From assembly GCA_030668465.1 (NCBI GenBank), contig DAOUTX010000041.1:1-8308 (forward strand): 8,308 nt of DNA, in the 5' to 3' direction. This DNA is from Atribacterota bacterium (lineage in GTDB: Bacteria; Atribacterota; Phoenicimicrobiia; Phoenicimicrobiales; Phoenicimicrobiaceae). This document shows positions 6,536-8,308 of this stretch, piece by piece (positions within the stretch are counted from its first letter, which is position 1; every line of letters starts with the position of its first letter). The notes beneath the pieces were generated by a model. It had not been told where the DNA came from. It made no database searches and saw only the letters and a program-made list of their open reading frames with translations. The translations under genes and the position numbers were made by a program.

Positions 6536-8197
6536 ATGCGTAGCGATGTAATAAAGAAAGGTATAGCCAGGGCTCCTCATCGTTCCTTACTCAAAGCATT
6601 AGGGATAACCGATGAAGAGATGAAAAGACCTTTTATCGGAGTTGCTCAGGCAGCTAATGAGATTATTCCCGGTCATCTTCATTTAAAACATATAGCTCAG
6701 GCGGCAAAGGACGGAATAAGAATGGTCGGGGGAGTTCCATTTGAATTTTCTACTATTGGGGTATGTGATGGATTAGCTATGAATCATGAGGGGATGAAGT
6801 ATTCTCTCCCCAGTAGAGAATTAATTGCTGATTCTATCGAAGTGATGGCCAAAGCCCATGCCTTCGATGCCTTAGTTCTTGTCCCTAATTGTGATAAAAT
6901 AGTTCCCGGAATGATTATGGGCGCCTTAAGAGTGAATATCCCGACTATTTTGATAAGTGGCGGTCCTATGTTAGCTGGATTTTGCCAAGGGAAAAATATT
7001 GCCTTGAGTAATGTCTTTGAAGCAGTAGGAAAGTTTCAAACAGATTCTATAAGTGAGCAAGAATTAAAAGAAGTAGAAGATTGTGCCTGTCCGGGAATTG
7101 GTTCATGTGCCGGTCTATACACCGCTAATTCTATGAATATTTGGGCGGAAGCTGTAGGAATAGCTCTCCCCGGTAACGGAACTGTTCCAGCTGTTGATGC
7201 CCGAAGGATAAGGTTGGCTAAACATGCGGGAATGAAAATTATGGAGCTATTAAAAGAGGATGTTAAATTTTTAGATATTATTACCAAAAAGTCTATAGAG
7301 AATGCGATTACAGTGGAGATGGCCTTGGGAGGTTCTTCTAATACTATGCTCCATTCGCTGGCTATAGCCTCTGAAGCAGGTATTCCTTTTGACGTAGATG
7401 ATTTTAATCGAATAAGGGAACAAGTTCCTCAATTATGCAGCCTTTCTCCGGCAGGAGAATACCACATTCAAGATTTAGATAGAGCCGGAGGTATTTCAGC
7501 TTTACTTAAAGAGCTAAGCAAAAAGAAGATAATTAATTTAGGGGAGATTACAGTAACTGGCCAAAATATCGGTCAGAATATTAAAAGCGCACACATATTG
7601 GATAATAGAGTAATAAGAGCCATAGAAAACTCCTATAATACCAAAGGTGGTATTGTTTTTTTAAAAGGTAATTTAGCTCCTCAAGGTGCAGTGGTAAAAA
7701 GTTCAGCAGTACATCCTGATATGCTAAGACACGAGGGTCTTGCCAGAGTATTTGAATCAGAAGAGGAAAGTATTAATGCCATTTTAGAAGGTAAGATTAA
7801 AAAAGGAGATGTCATAGTAATCCGTTATGAAGGCCCTAAAGGAGGTCCAGGAATGAGAGAAATGCTAACTCCTACGTCGGCTATCGCTGGCATGGGGTTA
7901 GATAAAGACGTAGCTTTAATTACCGATGGACGTTTTTCCGGAGCTACTCGAGGAGCATCCATCGGTCACGTTGCTCCTGAAGCAGCTGCAGGAGGACCAA
8001 TAGCTATTGTTAGAGAAGGAGATATTATTAAAATTGATATACCTCAAAAAAGGTTGGACCTTAAAATAGAAGAAGAAGAGATAAAACAAAGATTAGACAA
8101 ATTAAAATTACCGTCTTCTAAAATAAAATCAGGTTATCTGAAATATTATGCTAATTTTGTAGGGCCTGCTGACAAAGGAGCAGTAAGAAACATTTAA
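6536..8197 (+). CDS. ilvD: Dihydroxy-acid dehydratase
   Basis: IlvD dehydrates 2,3-dihydroxy-isovalerate and 2,3-dihydroxy-3-methylvalerate to the keto acids that become valine, leucine and isoleucine (cytoplasmic, iron-sulfur enzyme). The 553-residue length is normal. Asp78 (VCDG) is the expected Mg ligand. PNCDKIVPGM gives cluster ligand Cys119 and the Mg-binding, carbamylatable Lys121. CACPGIGSCAG gives Cys191, and DGRFSGATRG near the C-terminus holds the catalytic Ser468. The position that is PCN in plant-type [2Fe-2S] enzymes is PGH here (NEIIPGHLHL), as in E. coli IlvD, which predicts the oxygen-sensitive cluster type. Other sugar-acid dehydratases share the fold, but SLPSRELIADS and the overall pattern fit IlvD best. 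Start: ATG 6536 with AGTAGGGG (6521-6528) seven bases upstream. It is 375 bases from icd and probably opens its own transcription unit. No clear intrinsic terminator follows. Confidence 0.96.
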   Translation: MRSDVIKKGIARAPHRSLLKALGITDEEMKRPFIGVAQAANEIIPGHLHLKHIAQAAKDGIRMVGGVPFEFSTIGVCDGLAMNHEGMKYSLPSRELIADSIEVMAKAHAFDALVLVPNCDKIVPGMIMGALRVNIPTILISGGPMLAGFCQGKNIALSNVFEAVGKFQTDSISEQELKEVEDCACPGIGSCAGLYTANSMNIWAEAVGIALPGNGTVPAVDARRIRLAKHAGMKIMELLKEDVKFLDIITKKSIENAITVEMALGGSSNTMLHSLAIASEAGIPFDVDDFNRIREQVPQLCSLSPAGEYHIQDLDRAGGISALLKELSKKKIINLGEITVTGQNIGQNIKSAHILDNRVIRAIENSYNTKGGIVFLKGNLAPQGAVVKSSAVHPDMLRHEGLARVFESEEESINAILEGKIKKGDVIVIRYEGPKGGPGMREMLTPTSAIAGMGLDKDVALITDGRFSGATRGASIGHVAPEAAAGGPIAIVREGDIIKIDIPQKRLDLKIEEEEIKQRLDKLKLPSSKIKSGYLKYYANFVGPADKGAVRNI

Positions 8198-8268
8198 ATT
8201 TTTGGGTATTAACGGTTTTTTTATCTATAAACTTACCGGATAAAATAAAAAAAATTTTTATACTCCGC

Positions 8269-8297
8269 TTGACATTTAAGGTTAATTGTTGTAACCT
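8269..8297 (+). promoter_or_regulatory. Promoter with overlapping operator-like palindrome, for a gene beyond the window
   Basis: TTGACA (8269-8274) is a perfect -35. After 17 bases comes TAACCT (8292-8297) as a weaker -10. A perfect inverted repeat AGGTTA-N7-TAACCT (8279-8284, 8285-8291, 8292-8297) fills the spacer and covers the -10. That is where a repressor dimer would block RNA polymerase. The regulator is unknown. The promoter points toward the right edge, so it should drive the next gene downstream of ilvD. Confidence 0.5.
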
Positions 8298-8308
8298 ATT
8301 TTTTAACA

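Noticed and set aside
8198..8268. Intrinsic terminator after ilvD
   Set aside because: T- and A-runs are present, but the best stem (CGGT/ACCG with a long AT loop) is too short to call.

Overview
The window is AT-rich bacterial DNA and every real gene lies on the + strand. The gene content points to an anaerobe. Citrate is apparently made by a Re-type citrate synthase, an oxygen-sensitive enzyme class known from Clostridium kluyveri, Dehalococcoides and sulfate reducers. The dihydroxy-acid dehydratase is of the oxygen-labile E. coli type. A clostridial, Atribacterota-like or other deep-branching anaerobic lineage would fit, but I cannot place it from this sequence alone.

Layout. Positions 1-353 hold the 3' end of a stand-alone homocysteine S-methyltransferase domain (zinc site intact). 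Positions 442-1121 hold a clearly broken glutamate dehydrogenase: N-terminal part missing, three frame breaks, and an internal deletion of roughly 85 codons. Next come a predicted Re-citrate synthase (1184-2599), an aconitase with a TTG start (2752-4686), a short eroded 5' fragment of a second isocitrate dehydrogenase-family gene (about 4708-4800), and an intact NADP-type isocitrate dehydrogenase (4982-6160). After a 375-bp gene-free spacer comes ilvD, dihydroxy-acid dehydratase (6536-8197). The window ends in a promoter-like sequence with an operator-like palindrome, presumably for the next gene.

How the genes work together. Citrate synthase, aconitase and isocitrate dehydrogenase form the oxidative half-branch from oxaloacetate and acetyl-CoA to 2-oxoglutarate. 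In anaerobes this branch mainly feeds glutamate synthesis. The gdhA relic directly upstream would have completed the route to glutamate. Its decay suggests ammonia is now assimilated another way (GOGAT or another GDH copy). The relic between acn and icd suggests the cluster once carried a different isocitrate dehydrogenase directly behind aconitase, later replaced by the E. coli-like NADP enzyme with its own promoter. IlvD belongs to branched-chain amino acid synthesis and looks separately transcribed.

I see no CRISPR array, tRNA, rRNA, insertion sequence or phage gene. The most interesting signals are the two gene relics flanking a live citrate branch, the GC-rich hairpin-bearing tail of the citrate synthase gene, and a degenerate 7-nt periodic repeat just before aconitase.
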